Part shown: piece by piece, positions 8,472 through 16,890 of the stretch | How positions within the stretch are numbered: position 1 is the stretch's first letter | How the letters are laid out: each line of letters opens with the position of its first letter | From: an uncultured Lachnospiraceae bacterium | GTDB lineage: Bacteria > Bacillota > Clostridia > Lachnospirales > Lachnospiraceae | Reading direction: 5' to 3' | NCBI GenBank assembly: GCA_947586255.1 | Contig: CANPXP010000004.1 | Coordinates: 1-64,000, forward strand | Length of the DNA: 64,000 bases | Made by a program: the position numbers and the translations under genes | Notes under the pieces: model-generated | Database searches by the model: none | Told to the model about the DNA's origin: nothing | What the model saw: only the letters and a program-made list of their open reading frames with translations

Positions 8472-9740
8472 TTACGCACGCCGTCCCGCCTGCACCATCC
8501 TGTCGCGGTACGTGATCCGCGGCTTCTCCTTGCCGTCCACCGCGGCTTTGGTCAGCGTACACTCCGCGATATTGTCGTCGGAGGGAATCTCGTACATGAT
8601 GTCCATCATGACGTCCTCCATAATGGAGCGCAGTCCTCTCGCTCCCGTCTTTCTCTCATACGCGAGGTTCGCGATCTCCTCCGCCGCGTCGTCCTCCACG
8701 TCCAGCTTGACCTCGTCGAACTCGAACAGCTTCTTGTACTGCTTGATCAGCGCGTTCTTCGGCTCCTTCAGGATGCGGATCAGCGCCTCCTTATCCAGCC
8801 CTTCCAGTGTGACCGTGATCGGCACGCGCCCGATAAATTCCGGAATCAAACCGAATTTCATCAGATCCTGCGGCGCCACCTCCTTGAGGACCGCGCCGAT
8901 ATCCTTGCCGCTCTTCTCCACAATCTGGGCGTTGAAGCCAATGGAATTGCGGTCCAGCCGCTCCTCCACAATCTTCTCCAGTCCGTCGAAAGCGCCGCCG
9001 CAGATAAACAGGATATTCGAGGTGTCGATCTGAATCAGCTCCTGGTGCGGGTGCTTCCTGCCGCCCTGCGGCGGAACGCTGGCCACCGTTCCCTCGATAA
9101 TCTTTAAGAGGGCCTGCTGCACGCCTTCGCCCGACACATCTCTCGTGATCGAGACATTCTCGCTCTTCTTCGTGATCTTGTCGATCTCGTCTATATAGAT
9201 AATGCCGTACTGCGCCCTGTCGATATCATAATCCGCCGCCTGAATCAGCTTCAGCAGAATGTTCTCCACATCCTCGCCCACATAGCCGGCCTCGGTCAAT
9301 GTCGTCGCGTCCGCGATCGCAAAGGGCACATTGATGATTTTCGCCAGCGTCTGCGCCAGGTAGGTCTTGCCCGAACCGGTCGGACCGATCATGATGATAT
9401 TGCTCTTCTGCAGCTCCACGCCGTCCTCGTCGTCCTGCGGCGCCGTCACGCGCTTGTAGTGATTATACACAGAAACCGCCAGCACCTTCTTGGCGTCCTC
9501 CTGCCCAATCACATAGTCGTCGAGGAATTTCTTGATCTGCACCGGCTTTAAGAGATTGATCTCCATCTCCTCGACTTCCGGTTCCTCCTCATACTCCTCC
9601 TCGATGATGTCCGCGCAGATATCCACGCACTCGTCACAGATATAGACGCCGGAAGGACCCGCGATCAGTTTCCTGACCTGGTCCTGCGTCTTGTTGCAAA
9701 AGGAACATCTCACCTTGTCATCAGAATTCTTTCCTGCCAT
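8472..9740 (-). CDS. clpX: ATP-dependent Clp protease ATP-binding subunit ClpX
   Basis: This 422-residue hexameric AAA+ unfoldase feeds substrates to ClpP. The N-terminal zinc domain has four cysteines in two pairs (CSFC, then CDECVDIC). Walker A is GPTGSGKT at about residue 119, the pore loop is GYVGED, and Walker B is IIYIDEID. Sensor and arginine elements follow ([11 protein letters not shown]). Length and order are canonical. It lies 40 nt after clpP, giving the usual tig-clpP-clpX cluster. Confidence 0.98.
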   Translation of the reverse strand: MAGKNSDDKVRCSFCNKTQDQVRKLIAGPSGVYICDECVDICADIIEEEYEEEPEVEEMEINLLKPVQIKKFLDDYVIGQEDAKKVLAVSVYNHYKRVTAPQDDEDGVELQKSNIIMIGPTGSGKTYLAQTLAKIINVPFAIADATTLTEAGYVGEDVENILLKLIQAADYDIDRAQYGIIYIDEIDKITKKSENVSITRDVSGEGVQQALLKIIEGTVASVPPQGGRKHPHQELIQIDTSNILFICGGAFDGLEKIVEERLDRNSIGFNAQIVEKSGKDIGAVLKEVAPQDLMKFGLIPEFIGRVPITVTLEGLDKEALIRILKEPKNALIKQYKKLFEFDEVKLDVEDDAAEEIANLAYERKTGARGLRSIMEDVMMDIMYEIPSDDNIAECTLTKAAVDGKEKPRITYRDRMVQAGRRA

Positions 9741-9780
9741 TATAACGTTCCATGCCTTTCTTCACTATATATTATCTCCA

Positions 9781-10374
9781 TTAAACGGCGTTGGCATGAT
9801 TGGTGATGATGCGGTCGATCAGGCCATAATTCAGCGCCTCCTCGGCGGTCTTCCAGTTGTCTCTCTCCGTGTCCGCCATGACCACCTCAAAATCCTGCCC
9901 CGTATTCTGCGCCATGATTCTCGCCATTCTCTCCTTGGTCGCCAGGATATGCTTGGCGCTGATCTCGATCTCCGTCGCCTGTCCCTGCGCGCCGCCCGAG
10001 GGCTGATGAATCATGATCTCCGCGTTGGGCAGCGCCATCCGCTTGCCCTTCGCGCCGCCCGCCAGAAGGAACGCGCCCATGCTCGCAGCCATGCCGATAC
10101 ATACGGTGGACACGTCGCACTTGATAAAGTTCATCGTGTCATAGATCGCCATACCTGCTGTGACGGAACCGCCCGGGCTGTTGATGTACAGATGAATGTC
10201 CTTCTCCGGATCCTCGGATTCGAGGAACAGCATCTGCGCCACGATCACGCTGGCGGTATCTTCCCGCACTTCCTCGCCCAGAAAAATGATCCTCTCCTTT
10301 AACAGTCTCGAATAAATGTCGTACGAGCGCTCCCCCTTGGAAGTCTGCTCAATGACGTAAGGTATCAATGCCAT
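9781..10374 (-). CDS. clpP: ATP-dependent Clp protease proteolytic subunit ClpP
   Basis: This 197-residue serine protease forms the tetradecameric proteolytic chamber used with ClpX. The nucleophile Ser is in [11 protein letters not shown], the catalytic His in [12 protein letters not shown], and the Asp in the following helix-strand (MADTERDNW). No propeptide beyond the usual few residues is seen. GGAGG precedes the ATG. It lies between tig and clpX on the same strand. Confidence 0.98.
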   Translation of the reverse strand: MALIPYVIEQTSKGERSYDIYSRLLKERIIFLGEEVREDTASVIVAQMLFLESEDPEKDIHLYINSPGGSVTAGMAIYDTMNFIKCDVSTVCIGMAASMGAFLLAGGAKGKRMALPNAEIMIHQPSGGAQGQATEIEISAKHILATKERMARIMAQNTGQDFEVVMADTERDNWKTAEEALNYGLIDRIITNHANAV

Positions 10375-10449
10375 GTCAATTCCTCCGTTTTCGTCAAATC
10401 ACTCTGCGGTGATCCGCTTCTCATCTCATTCCGGTTCGTTTTTCTCCGG

Positions 10450-11742
10450 CTATTTTTTACTCTCCTTCGCGTTCTCCGCCACGAACTCCGCCGCCTTTCT
10501 GACTGCGAGATCCTGCATGATATTCTTCTTTTCGCGCTCGCCCATAAGCTCTTTGACCTTGGCGACCTCCATCTGATAGACCTCCGCCATCATCTCAAGC
10601 TCCTTGTCGTAATCCGCCTCAGTCACCTCGATATTCTCGGCCTTCGCCACGGCCTCCAGCACCAGTCTTGCCTTGATGCGCTCCTCAGCCTGCGGCTTCA
10701 TCTGCTCCACCATCTGCTGATAGTTGGTGCCCGTGAACTGGAAGTACTGCTCCATAGACAGCCCCTGCATCGTGATGCGCTGCGCGAACTCGTCTACCAT
10801 CTGTCTCTGCTGCGTCTCCAGCATCGCCTCGGGGATCTCCATATCGGAGTCCTCCACGGCCGCCTTGACCGCCGCTTCCTCCCTGGCGTTCTTCGCATCC
10901 TTCGCCTTCTTCTCCGCCAGATTCTTCTTCACATCCTCGCGGTACTCCGCCAGCGTATCAAACTCCGACACCTCGCTGGCGAACTCGTCGTCCAGCTCGG
11001 GGAGCTCCTTCTCCTTGATCTCCTTAATCGTACATTTGAATACGGCGTCCTTGCCGCGCAGATCCTCGGCCTGATAGTCCTCCGGGAAAGTCACCTTCAC
11101 CTCGACCTCCTTGCCGATCTCGGCGCCCACAAGCTGCTCCTCGAAGCCGGGGATAAACGCGCCGGAACCAATGGTCAGCGGGTAGTTCTCTCCCTTGCCG
11201 CCCTCGAACGCAACGCCGTCCACGAAACCCTCGAAGTCCAGCGTCGTGATGTCGCCATCCTTGACCGGTCTGTCCTCCACCGTGATATTTCTGGCGTTGT
11301 TCTCGCGCTCTCTGTTAATCTCGGCGTCCACATCTTCCTCGGTCACTTCGCTGTCAATCTTGTCGATCTTGACGCCCTTGTATTTGCCTAATTTCACCTC
11401 CGGCTTCAGCGCCACCGTCGCGGTGAAGATAAAAGGCTTGCCCGCCTCGATCTGCGTCACCTCGATCTTCGGGGAGGAGACGATATCCTCCTCGCACTCC
11501 GCAAGCGCCTTGTCGTAGGCGTCAGGGATCAGCTCGTTGGCGGCGTCCTCATAGAATACTTCCTTGCCGTACATCTTCTCTACAATCTGGCGGGGCACCT
11601 TTCCTTTTCTGAAGCCCGGAATGCTGATTTTGCTCTTCTGCTTCTGATAAGCCTTCTCAATCGCCTTCTCCAGTTTTTCCGCGCTCGACTCGATGGTAAG
11701 CTTCGCCATGTTCTTCTCTAATTTCTCGACCTGTAAACTCAT
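10450..11742 (-). CDS. tig: Trigger factor
   Basis: This 430-residue ribosome-associated chaperone and peptidyl-prolyl isomerase has the ribosome-docking loop GFRKGKVPR at about residue 43, an FKBP-type domain at about 150-240 (DFEGFVDGVAFEGGKG, FIPGFEEQLVGAEIGKEV), and a long helical C-terminal domain with charged repeats. GGAGG lies 8 nt before the ATG. It heads the tig-clpP-clpX group and has its own extended -10 promoter at 11793-11801. Confidence 0.97.
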   Translation of the reverse strand: MSLQVEKLEKNMAKLTIESSAEKLEKAIEKAYQKQKSKISIPGFRKGKVPRQIVEKMYGKEVFYEDAANELIPDAYDKALAECEEDIVSSPKIEVTQIEAGKPFIFTATVALKPEVKLGKYKGVKIDKIDSEVTEEDVDAEINRERENNARNITVEDRPVKDGDITTLDFEGFVDGVAFEGGKGENYPLTIGSGAFIPGFEEQLVGAEIGKEVEVKVTFPEDYQAEDLRGKDAVFKCTIKEIKEKELPELDDEFASEVSEFDTLAEYREDVKKNLAEKKAKDAKNAREEAAVKAAVEDSDMEIPEAMLETQQRQMVDEFAQRITMQGLSMEQYFQFTGTNYQQMVEQMKPQAEERIKARLVLEAVAKAENIEVTEADYDKELEMMAEVYQMEVAKVKELMGEREKKNIMQDLAVRKAAEFVAENAKESKK

Positions 11743-11786
11743 TCGCTGGGTTCCTCCTTCAACTGTTACTGCCTGATTACAGTCAT

Positions 11787-13322
11787 TTAAGCATTATAGC
11801 ACAAACTCCCGGAAAATACCAGTGCTACTTTCTCGCCCTGCAATAATTCCGCGTCGTCCTCCCTGTGCGTCGCGACAACCAGCGTTCTTCCCTCCTGTCG
11901 CTCCATCAGATAAGCCGCGCTGCGGGCACGGTTTTCCTCGTCCAGTCCCGTGAAGGGTTCGTCCAGAACGAGTAGCTTCGAGCCCGAAAGCACCGCCCGC
12001 AGGAGCGCCACCCGCCTGCGCATGCCGCCGCTCAGCTCCCGGACCGGCTTCGTCAGACTCTCCTCCGGAAGAATCCGCGACGCTTCCCGCCTGACGTATT
12101 CGATGACCTGCGCCCTGCTTGTGCCCAATCCACCCGCATTCCGGCTCATGCACAGCATGATATTGCAGACGGTGTCATACTCCTCGCAGAGCCGGTCCTC
12201 CTGAAAAACCATGCCCGTGCGCGCGGGCGCCCCCGACACGCTGCCGGCATCAGCATTGTCCAGTCCGGTCAATATTCGCAGAAATGTGGTTTTTCCCGCC
12301 CCGGAGGGGGCCATGAGCAAATACCGTCCGCCCTGCGCCATATCCAGACTGTAATCCGCAAGCACCCGCTGCTCCCCGAAAGCCTTGCTGATATGGGCGG
12401 CGCTGATCCTGCCCGTCCCGCCGTCGGACACGGCCGCGGAGCCACCCTGTCTGTCCGTGCCGCCAGCGGCCGCCCGCGAAGACGCCGTCCTCTTTTTGTC
12501 CGCGGGAATCCCGCCGGGCACAGAAGTTTCCGCCGCCGACGTCCCGGGCATCTCTTTCCTGCTCCCGGCGGTCACAAGCGGATACGGCTTCCACGCCGCG
12601 AAAGCCTCCGCCAGCCGCAGCACCGCTTTTTCAAAAAGGAAGCTCAACAGAATCACCGTCAGTGTCCACGCGAACATACCCGCCGTATCCAGATAAATCT
12701 TGGACATATAGAGGCGCTCCCCCAGCGAGTAGTCCGGCAGGCCGATCACCTCCGCGGCAACGCCCGATTTCCAGCTCATGCCGAGAGAAATTTTCATACA
12801 GCTGTTCAGATACGGCATGAGCGCCGGTCTGTACAGATAGAAGAAACGGTTGAATCGCCCCATGCCAAAGACGCGCGCCATCTCCAGAAGTTCCTCGTCG
12901 GCGCTCTTCAGCCCCGCAATCGTATTGACGTACACGTTGGGAAATACAATCAGAAAACTGATGAAAAGAGACAGATGCCCTGCGCCGAACCAGATGAGCA
13001 GCAGCACCACAAAAGAGGCCACGGGAATCGATTTTAACGTCGAGATCACAGGGGCGAGCAGCTCCTGTACCGGCGCGAAACGGCTGCCGAGCGCGCCGAG
13101 CAGAAGCCCCGCGAGAAGGGCCAGGCCGAACCCCAGCCCAATCCTCGCAAAAGAGCCGAAAACGATCCTCAAAAAATCCGGCTGCAGCGCGTTCTGCACA
13201 AAAGCGCGCAGGACCTCCGCGGGTCCCACCAGAAGAATGCTGTTGTCCGCCCATGCCGCCGCGGCCTGCCACACGGCAAGCCAGAACAGTATGATGACCG
13301 CTTTCCTTATTTTTGTCCGCAT
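11787..13322 (-). CDS. Fused ABC transporter permease-ATPase (NitT/TauT type)
   Basis: This 511-residue protein joins two importer parts that are normally separate. Residues 1-250 are an SsuC/TauC-like permease with about six membrane segments and the EAA-loop region (SADEELLEMARVFGMGR). Residues 250-310 are a Ser/Ala/Gly-rich linker. From about 310 on there is an SsuB-like ATPase: Walker A APSGAGKTT, a Q-loop in GMVFQEDRL, signature LSGGMRRRV, and Walker B LLVLDEPFTGLDEE. The ATPase part is short, about 200 residues. The start is the ATG at 13322 (GAGGTG upstream); 11 codons of extra frame lie before it without a ribosome site. It follows the binding-protein gene by 67 nt. The substrate is unknown; sulfonates, thiamin precursors and guanidine-type compounds are all carried by relatives. 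Confidence 0.9.
   Translation of the reverse strand: MRTKIRKAVIILFWLAVWQAAAAWADNSILLVGPAEVLRAFVQNALQPDFLRIVFGSFARIGLGFGLALLAGLLLGALGSRFAPVQELLAPVISTLKSIPVASFVVLLLIWFGAGHLSLFISFLIVFPNVYVNTIAGLKSADEELLEMARVFGMGRFNRFFYLYRPALMPYLNSCMKISLGMSWKSGVAAEVIGLPDYSLGERLYMSKIYLDTAGMFAWTLTVILLSFLFEKAVLRLAEAFAAWKPYPLVTAGSRKEMPGTSAAETSVPGGIPADKKRTASSRAAAGGTDRQGGSAAVSDGGTGRISAAHISKAFGEQRVLADYSLDMAQGGRYLLMAPSGAGKTTFLRILTGLDNADAGSVSGAPARTGMVFQEDRLCEEYDTVCNIMLCMSRNAGGLGTSRAQVIEYVRREASRILPEESLTKPVRELSGGMRRRVALLRAVLSGSKLLVLDEPFTGLDEENRARSAAYLMERQEGRTLVVATHREDDAELLQGEKVALVFSGSLCYNA
11793..11801 (-). promoter_or_regulatory. Extended -10 promoter for tig
   Basis: The minus strand carries TGCTATAAT, an extended -10 with perfect TATAAT at 11793-11798, 51 nt before the tig ATG. 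No good -35 is visible, as is common for extended -10 promoters. It overlaps the last codons and stop of the ABC fusion gene. Confidence 0.55.
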
Positions 13323-13389
13323 GTCCACCTCTTTTGATATGACGCCGGGAAACAAATGCCGCTTCGCGGCGCTTGTTTCCCTTACGCGC

Positions 13390-14541
13390 CTAGTTTACAT
13401 AGTAGAAATCATCGGCCGGAAGCGCTCCGCCCACGGAGGCGGGATCCTGCTCGAACAGCACCTCCAGATAACCCGAAAGCGCCGTCTTCATGTCCGCGCC
13501 GTCGATGTAGGTGATGTTGCACTGTGGCATAGCCTTGACCGCAACGGGCGCTTTCTCGATGATGCCCGCGGCGGCGACCAGCTCCGCCGCCTCCTCCACA
13601 TGCTCGTTGGCGTAATCCGTGCTCACCGCATGCTCCTCCAGGAATTTTTCGACGGCCTCCCGGTGTTCCGACAGGAAATCGTTTCTCACTACGGTCACGC
13701 CCGTCACCAGACTGCTGCCGCCTTCCCCCTGAATCTTAGCCCATTCTTCCGTCAGATCCATCACCACGGTCAGGCTCTCGTTCTGCGCGCAGGCCGCCGT
13801 CACAAAAGGCTGCGGCAGCACGCCGATCGCATCCGGCGTCTGTGCGAGCACCGCCGCCACCTCCGTGGCCTCGGATTTATACTCCAGCGTCACATCCGCG
13901 TCGACGCCGTTTTCCTTGAGCAGATACTGCAGCACGTAGTCGGGCGTGGTCCCCTTGCCCGTCAGATAGACTGTCCTGCCCTTCAAATCCTCCATACTCT
14001 GCACCGCGCTGTCGCCCGATACCATATACAGGACGCCGAGGGTGTTGATATCGATGACGGACACGCCGCCCTCTGTCTTATTGTACAGCACGCTCGCCAC
14101 ATTGGCGGGCACGAGCGCGATGTCCAAGTCTCCCGAAACCATGGCGGGAAGCAGTTCATCCGCCGCCGCTGCCATCGTGAATTCGTAATGGTTTGCCGCC
14201 TCGCCCTTGTCTGCCTGGTCCATCAGGTAAACGAGTCCCATGGACGTCGGCCCTTTCAGGGAGCCGACCCGCACATCCACAGCCTCATAGGTCTCCTCAT
14301 CGCCCTCTGTCTCTTCCGACCCGGCCGTCGCTTCGGCAGCTTCCGTCTGCGCAGCCTCCGGCGCCTTTTCTGTCTCCGACGCCTCTTCCTGCTCCTCGTC
14401 TGCAGTCTCGTCCGCAGCCGCCGTCTCCTGTGCCGCGGGCTGCGCCGAACCGCCGTCCTGCGCTCCTCCCGCGCCGCAACCTGCCAACGTCATAGCCGCC
14501 AAGGCCAGTCCCATCATTACCGTTACCGCTTTCCTTTTCAT
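13390..14541 (-). CDS. NitT/TauT-type ABC transporter substrate-binding lipoprotein
   Basis: This 383-residue lipoprotein has an N-terminal signal (MKRKAVTVMMGLALAAMTLA), a lipobox LAGC, then a ~65-residue Ala/Glu linker to the folded part. The body matches the NMT1/OpuAC-like periplasmic-binding fold: VRVGSLKGPTSMGLVYL, SGDLDIALVPANVASVLYN, SMEDLKGRTVYLTGKG, and QTPDAIGVLPQPFV. It should deliver an unknown small solute to the fused permease-ATPase encoded next. The ATG at 14541 is chosen for its GGAAGAGG site and proper signal peptide. A promoter lies at 14780-14808, with a ~230-nt leader that ends in a hairpin and T run about 45 nt before the start. Confidence 0.88.
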   Translation of the reverse strand: MKRKAVTVMMGLALAAMTLAGCGAGGAQDGGSAQPAAQETAAADETADEEQEEASETEKAPEAAQTEAAEATAGSEETEGDEETYEAVDVRVGSLKGPTSMGLVYLMDQADKGEAANHYEFTMAAAADELLPAMVSGDLDIALVPANVASVLYNKTEGGVSVIDINTLGVLYMVSGDSAVQSMEDLKGRTVYLTGKGTTPDYVLQYLLKENGVDADVTLEYKSEATEVAAVLAQTPDAIGVLPQPFVTAACAQNESLTVVMDLTEEWAKIQGEGGSSLVTGVTVVRNDFLSEHREAVEKFLEEHAVSTDYANEHVEEAAELVAAAGIIEKAPVAVKAMPQCNITYIDGADMKTALSGYLEVLFEQDPASVGGALPADDFYYVN

Positions 14542-14584
14542 ATGTCCTCTTCCTTTCCTTCTGACCGTCCGCAATCGAACCGGA

Positions 14585-14772
14585 AAAATAAAAAAGCACG
14601 TCCGGCAAGGCGCACTTTTTCATCCACACATATGTCTCAGCGGCCTTCCCTCTCAGCAGAGTCCCGCCCGGGGACTTCTCTTCGAGTGTCAGAATCTGTT
14701 TGATGTATCCCGTCAGCCGTCGCTTCCGGGTAACAAGCACCGCGGCCGCGCTGTCTCAGCACACGCCACACC
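14585..14772 (-). promoter_or_regulatory. Structured leader with a candidate transcription attenuator
   Basis: The predicted transcript from the promoter at 14780-14808 has a ~230-nt leader. From its 5' end it shows a CCCG/CGGG stem (14706-14731 region) with facing GA/GA mismatches around an inner AGC/GCT stem, a perfect 6-bp hairpin AGTCCC/GGGACT (14661-14677), and finally a hairpin (14597-14621) followed by TTTTTTATTTTT (14585-14596). The last element looks like an intrinsic terminator just upstream of the binding-protein gene, the arrangement of a riboswitch or attenuator. I could not match it to the TPP, FMN, cobalamin, SAM, guanidine or T-box consensus by eye. Confidence 0.45.
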
Positions 14773-14779
14773 AGAAATA

Positions 14780-14808
14780 CTATACTATAATTTTTGACAA
14801 AAAACAAC
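14780..14808 (-). promoter_or_regulatory. Sigma-A promoter of the NitT/TauT-type ABC operon
   Basis: On the minus strand -35 TTGTTT (14803-14808) and -10 TATAGT (14780-14785) are separated by 17 bp. The -35 lies in the T run of the upstream spore-protein terminator. Confidence 0.55.
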
Positions 14809-14830
14809 CCGCCTGATCATTCAGACGGGC
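14800..14830 (-). terminator. Intrinsic terminator of the spore-protein gene
   Basis: A 9-bp stem with one G-U pair (14809-14817 with 14822-14830) and a 4-nt loop is followed on the minus strand by TTGTTTTTT. It lies 24 nt after the stop codon. Confidence 0.85.
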
Positions 14831-14853
14831 CGTTCTCTTCGCTGCTTCTCAGC

Positions 14854-15054
14854 TTATTTCATCTGCTCTTCCTGGCTCTTGATCATTCTGCGAACCATCT
14901 CGCCGCCGATAGAACCTGCCTCCTTGGAAGTCAGGTCACCGTTGTAACCGTCCTTCAGAGACACGCCAAGCTCAGATGCAACCTCAGTCTTGAAGCGGTC
15001 CATTGCAGCCTTAGCCTCAGGGACCTCAACTCTATTCGTCTTGTTGCTTGCCAT
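14854..15054 (-). CDS. Alpha/beta-type small acid-soluble spore protein
   Basis: This 66-residue protein coats and protects DNA in the dormant spore. It has both family motifs: the germination-protease site region TEVASELGV and the C-terminal DLTSKEAGSIGGEMVRRMI. The length is normal for alpha/beta SASPs. The start at 15054 has GGAGGTG 8 nt upstream; an in-frame ATG 9 nt earlier lies too close to that site. It stands alone, with its own sigma-G-like promoter and terminator. Its presence shows the organism can form endospores. Confidence 0.96.
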   Translation of the reverse strand: MASNKTNRVEVPEAKAAMDRFKTEVASELGVSLKDGYNGDLTSKEAGSIGGEMVRRMIKSQEEQMK

Positions 15055-15124
15055 TTCTTTCACCTCCGAAATACATTTGGCCGGATTTCTCGTCGGAATA
15101 CCCGGCTGTGATCTATATAATCGA

Positions 15125-15151
15125 GATAAGCGTTCATGTTCATCGCTTATC
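15125..15151 (-). other. Leader hairpin upstream of the spore-protein gene
   Basis: A perfect 8-bp inverted repeat (GATAAGCG at 15125-15132 with CGCTTATC at 15144-15151) sits at the start of the predicted transcript of the spore-protein gene. It may stabilise the mRNA, a feature useful to a long-lived spore message. Confidence 0.4.
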
Positions 15152-15158
15152 CTGATGT

Positions 15159-15187
15159 TAGTATGTTCGGATTGAAAAAAATTATTT
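15159..15187 (-). promoter_or_regulatory. Sigma-G-like forespore promoter
   Basis: The minus strand reads AAATA (15183-15187), 17 bp, then CATACTA (15159-15165). These match the sigma-G/F consensus (GHATR and CATNNTA) at four of five and all key -10 positions. The site is about 100 nt before the spore-protein start, as expected for a forespore-specific gene. Confidence 0.5.
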
Positions 15188-15199
15188 TGGAAAGTTTTG

Positions 15200-15760
15200 T
15201 CAAGCTTCCATGTAGACCAGCTTTTCCTTCATCTGCTCCACCGCCTCTTTGCCCGTCAGCTGTTCCAGAATCGCCAGCGCAAAGGGGATTGCCGTTCCCA
15301 TGCCGCGGCTCGTGATGACATGGCCGTCCGTCACGGCCTTCTCCCTGCACACTTCGGCGCCCTCCAGATGACTCTCGAAGCCGGGATTGGAACAGGCCCT
15401 TCTTCCTTTCAAAATGCCCTTGTGTCCGAAGATGCTGGGCGCCGCGCAGATCGCCGCGATATACCTGCCCTGCTCGTAGAACTCGTCCACCTTGTCCATC
15501 AGCGGCCGATACGCCTCCAGATTGGTTGTCCCCGGCATACCGCCCGGCAGAATCAGGATATCCGTTCCGCCGAAATCCGTCTCCTCAAACAGTTTATCCA
15601 TTTTTACCGTAATTTTGTGGGAACCGGTCACTTCCCGCTCTCCCGTGACGGAAACCATGTCCGCCTCAATACCCGCTCTGCGCAGAATATCCACCACGGT
15701 CAGGGCCTCGATCTCCTCAAATCCCGTCGCAAAAAAAATCGCCGCTCTGCTCATCTTCAT
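15200..15760 (-). CDS. DJ-1/PfpI family protein (YajL/ThiJ-like)
   Basis: This protein of about 186 residues has the DJ-1 flavodoxin-like fold: ATGFEEIEALTVVDILRRAG at the N-terminus with the conserved Glu, LILPGGMPGT in the middle, and the nucleophile elbow AAICAAPSI with its reactive Cys. The end is SRGMGTAIPFALAILEQLTG. Relatives act in glyoxal or oxidative-stress defence, and the exact activity is debated. The ATG at 15760 has GGGAGG 4 nt away and one at 15754 has it 10 nt away; both are possible. It is a single gene on the minus strand. Confidence 0.9.
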   Translation of the reverse strand: MKMSRAAIFFATGFEEIEALTVVDILRRAGIEADMVSVTGEREVTGSHKITVKMDKLFEETDFGGTDILILPGGMPGTTNLEAYRPLMDKVDEFYEQGRYIAAICAAPSIFGHKGILKGRRACSNPGFESHLEGAEVCREKAVTDGHVITSRGMGTAIPFALAILEQLTGKEAVEQMKEKLVYMEA

Positions 15761-15781
15761 CTTACCTCCCGGAAAATAATC

Positions 15782-15813
15782 GAAAAAAGAAATCTCCAAA
15801 AATCACGGAGATT
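15782..15813 (-). terminator. Intrinsic terminator at the end of the AT-rich island
   Basis: A 7-bp stem (AATCTCC at 15791-15797 with GGAGATT at 15807-15813) is followed on the minus strand by TTCTTTTTTCG. It separates the AT-rich three-gene unit from the DJ-1 gene. The ~240 bases between it and the 207-residue gene show no convincing coding sequence. Confidence 0.6.
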
Positions 15814-16051
15814 CCCTTTTTCTATACATATAAGGCATATATCAGTGTCACATTTCTACTTCATTACAAATTACTTCTATATGGCAATATTCGATTATCC
15901 TGTAATGCTAATTTATATAACTATGAATCACAAACAGAATATTTGGTAGAGTGGTCATATCTGCCCTCACCTTCCGGTTGTCGAATCAACCGCAGCATGC
16001 CTTATATTTATCATATTACCATGAATCATCACATTTTACAATTACCAAACG

Positions 16052-16675
16052 CTATTTTGTTATGCTGTCTGCAGACATCAGTTTTTGTAATTCGTCCTTG
16101 TTGTATTTTTCGATCCAATACAGCATATCGGCATATGTCAAAACATCAAAATCAATGGCGTATATGTCATTCAGTGCCAACGTTTTTACTCTTCCCTGTA
16201 AATACTCGTCATGCCCCCTATTTGTCTTTGGGAAAACAAACGTTGCCTGCTTCTTTAATAAAGCCGCCAGCTTATCTTCGCCGTTTCTTTCATAGTCAGA
16301 TAACATACATAAATATAATATATGAATTCCTGTCAGAAACGCGAGCGTATAGTTAGAATAAAAAACAGACAAATCCATCGGTTCTGTTTCACTATATTCA
16401 AAGACTCTGACCTTCAATACTGCCGATGTAAAGCAAGCGCTCACCTTATGGATGTCTATCAGCTTCTCCCCATTTTCTCCAACATCAAAAAATTTCTCCC
16501 GAATGCTTTGTCTCTGGATATCATATTCTTCTAATATTCTCTGCTTTTTTTTATCCAGATTATTCAATGTCAGATTATAATGTTTCTGCACCGATAACGG
16601 AATGCTTTGGAGGACATCTTCTATCGCCCGGTCAAGCGCATTCGCACACAAATAGTTATAGGTTTCTGCTTTCAT
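16052..16675 (-). CDS. Hypothetical protein of the AT-rich three-gene unit
   Basis: I do not recognise this 207-residue protein. It is soluble and mostly helical: helical N-terminus (LCANALDRAIEDVLQSIP), a charged coiled stretch (NNLDKKKQRILEEYDIQRQS), a hydrophobic mid segment near LAFLTGIHILYLCML that is not clearly a membrane helix, and a C-terminal part with ALNDIYAIDFDVLTYADMLY. No catalytic motif stands out. Its ATG overlaps the stop of the 63-residue gene (ATGA), so the two are translationally coupled. Base composition is much more AT-rich than the flanks, which suggests transfer. Confidence 0.7.
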   Translation of the reverse strand: MKAETYNYLCANALDRAIEDVLQSIPLSVQKHYNLTLNNLDKKKQRILEEYDIQRQSIREKFFDVGENGEKLIDIHKVSACFTSAVLKVRVFEYSETEPMDLSVFYSNYTLAFLTGIHILYLCMLSDYERNGEDKLAALLKKQATFVFPKTNRGHDEYLQGRVKTLALNDIYAIDFDVLTYADMLYWIEKYNKDELQKLMSADSITK

Positions 16676-16863
16676 TCAAAGTCACCTACTTTTATATGGC
16701 AATTAGATAAATAGCCAGTAGCACGCAAACGCTCCATTTTATCGTCAATGCTCTCACTTTCATTCTTTAATTTTACATATTGGCGCATTGAGTTTTTGAA
16801 TTCTAAAAATCTTACCTCTTCCTGATAATCTTTGCCAAAAACCTCTTTAATCTCCTGCAGCAT
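16672..16863 (-). CDS. Small hypothetical protein of the AT-rich three-gene unit
   Basis: This 63-residue protein is highly charged and helical in its first two thirds (VRFLEFKNSMRQYVKLKNES, then DDKMERLRATGYL) with a Cys near the end. Family unknown. AAGGGAG precedes the ATG at good spacing, and its last codon overlaps the start of the 207-residue gene. The size and coupling resemble small regulators or antitoxin-like partners, but there is no DNA-binding motif to prove it. Confidence 0.65.
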   Translation of the reverse strand: MLQEIKEVFGKDYQEEVRFLEFKNSMRQYVKLKNESESIDDKMERLRATGYLSNCHIKVGDFE

Positions 16864-16890
16864 AAGCGCTCCCTTCTTTCAATTTTCCCT

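Noticed and set aside
12850..14703. A 617-codon plus-strand frame across the ABC importer genes
   Set aside because: It is antisense to two clear transporter genes, is rich in Arg/His/Pro typical of a shadow frame in GC-rich DNA, and has no ribosome site or domain.
14585..14772. A TPP riboswitch in front of the NitT/TauT-type importer
   Set aside because: CTGAGA pieces are present, but the conserved ACCUGAUCUGG-type part of the aptamer is missing.
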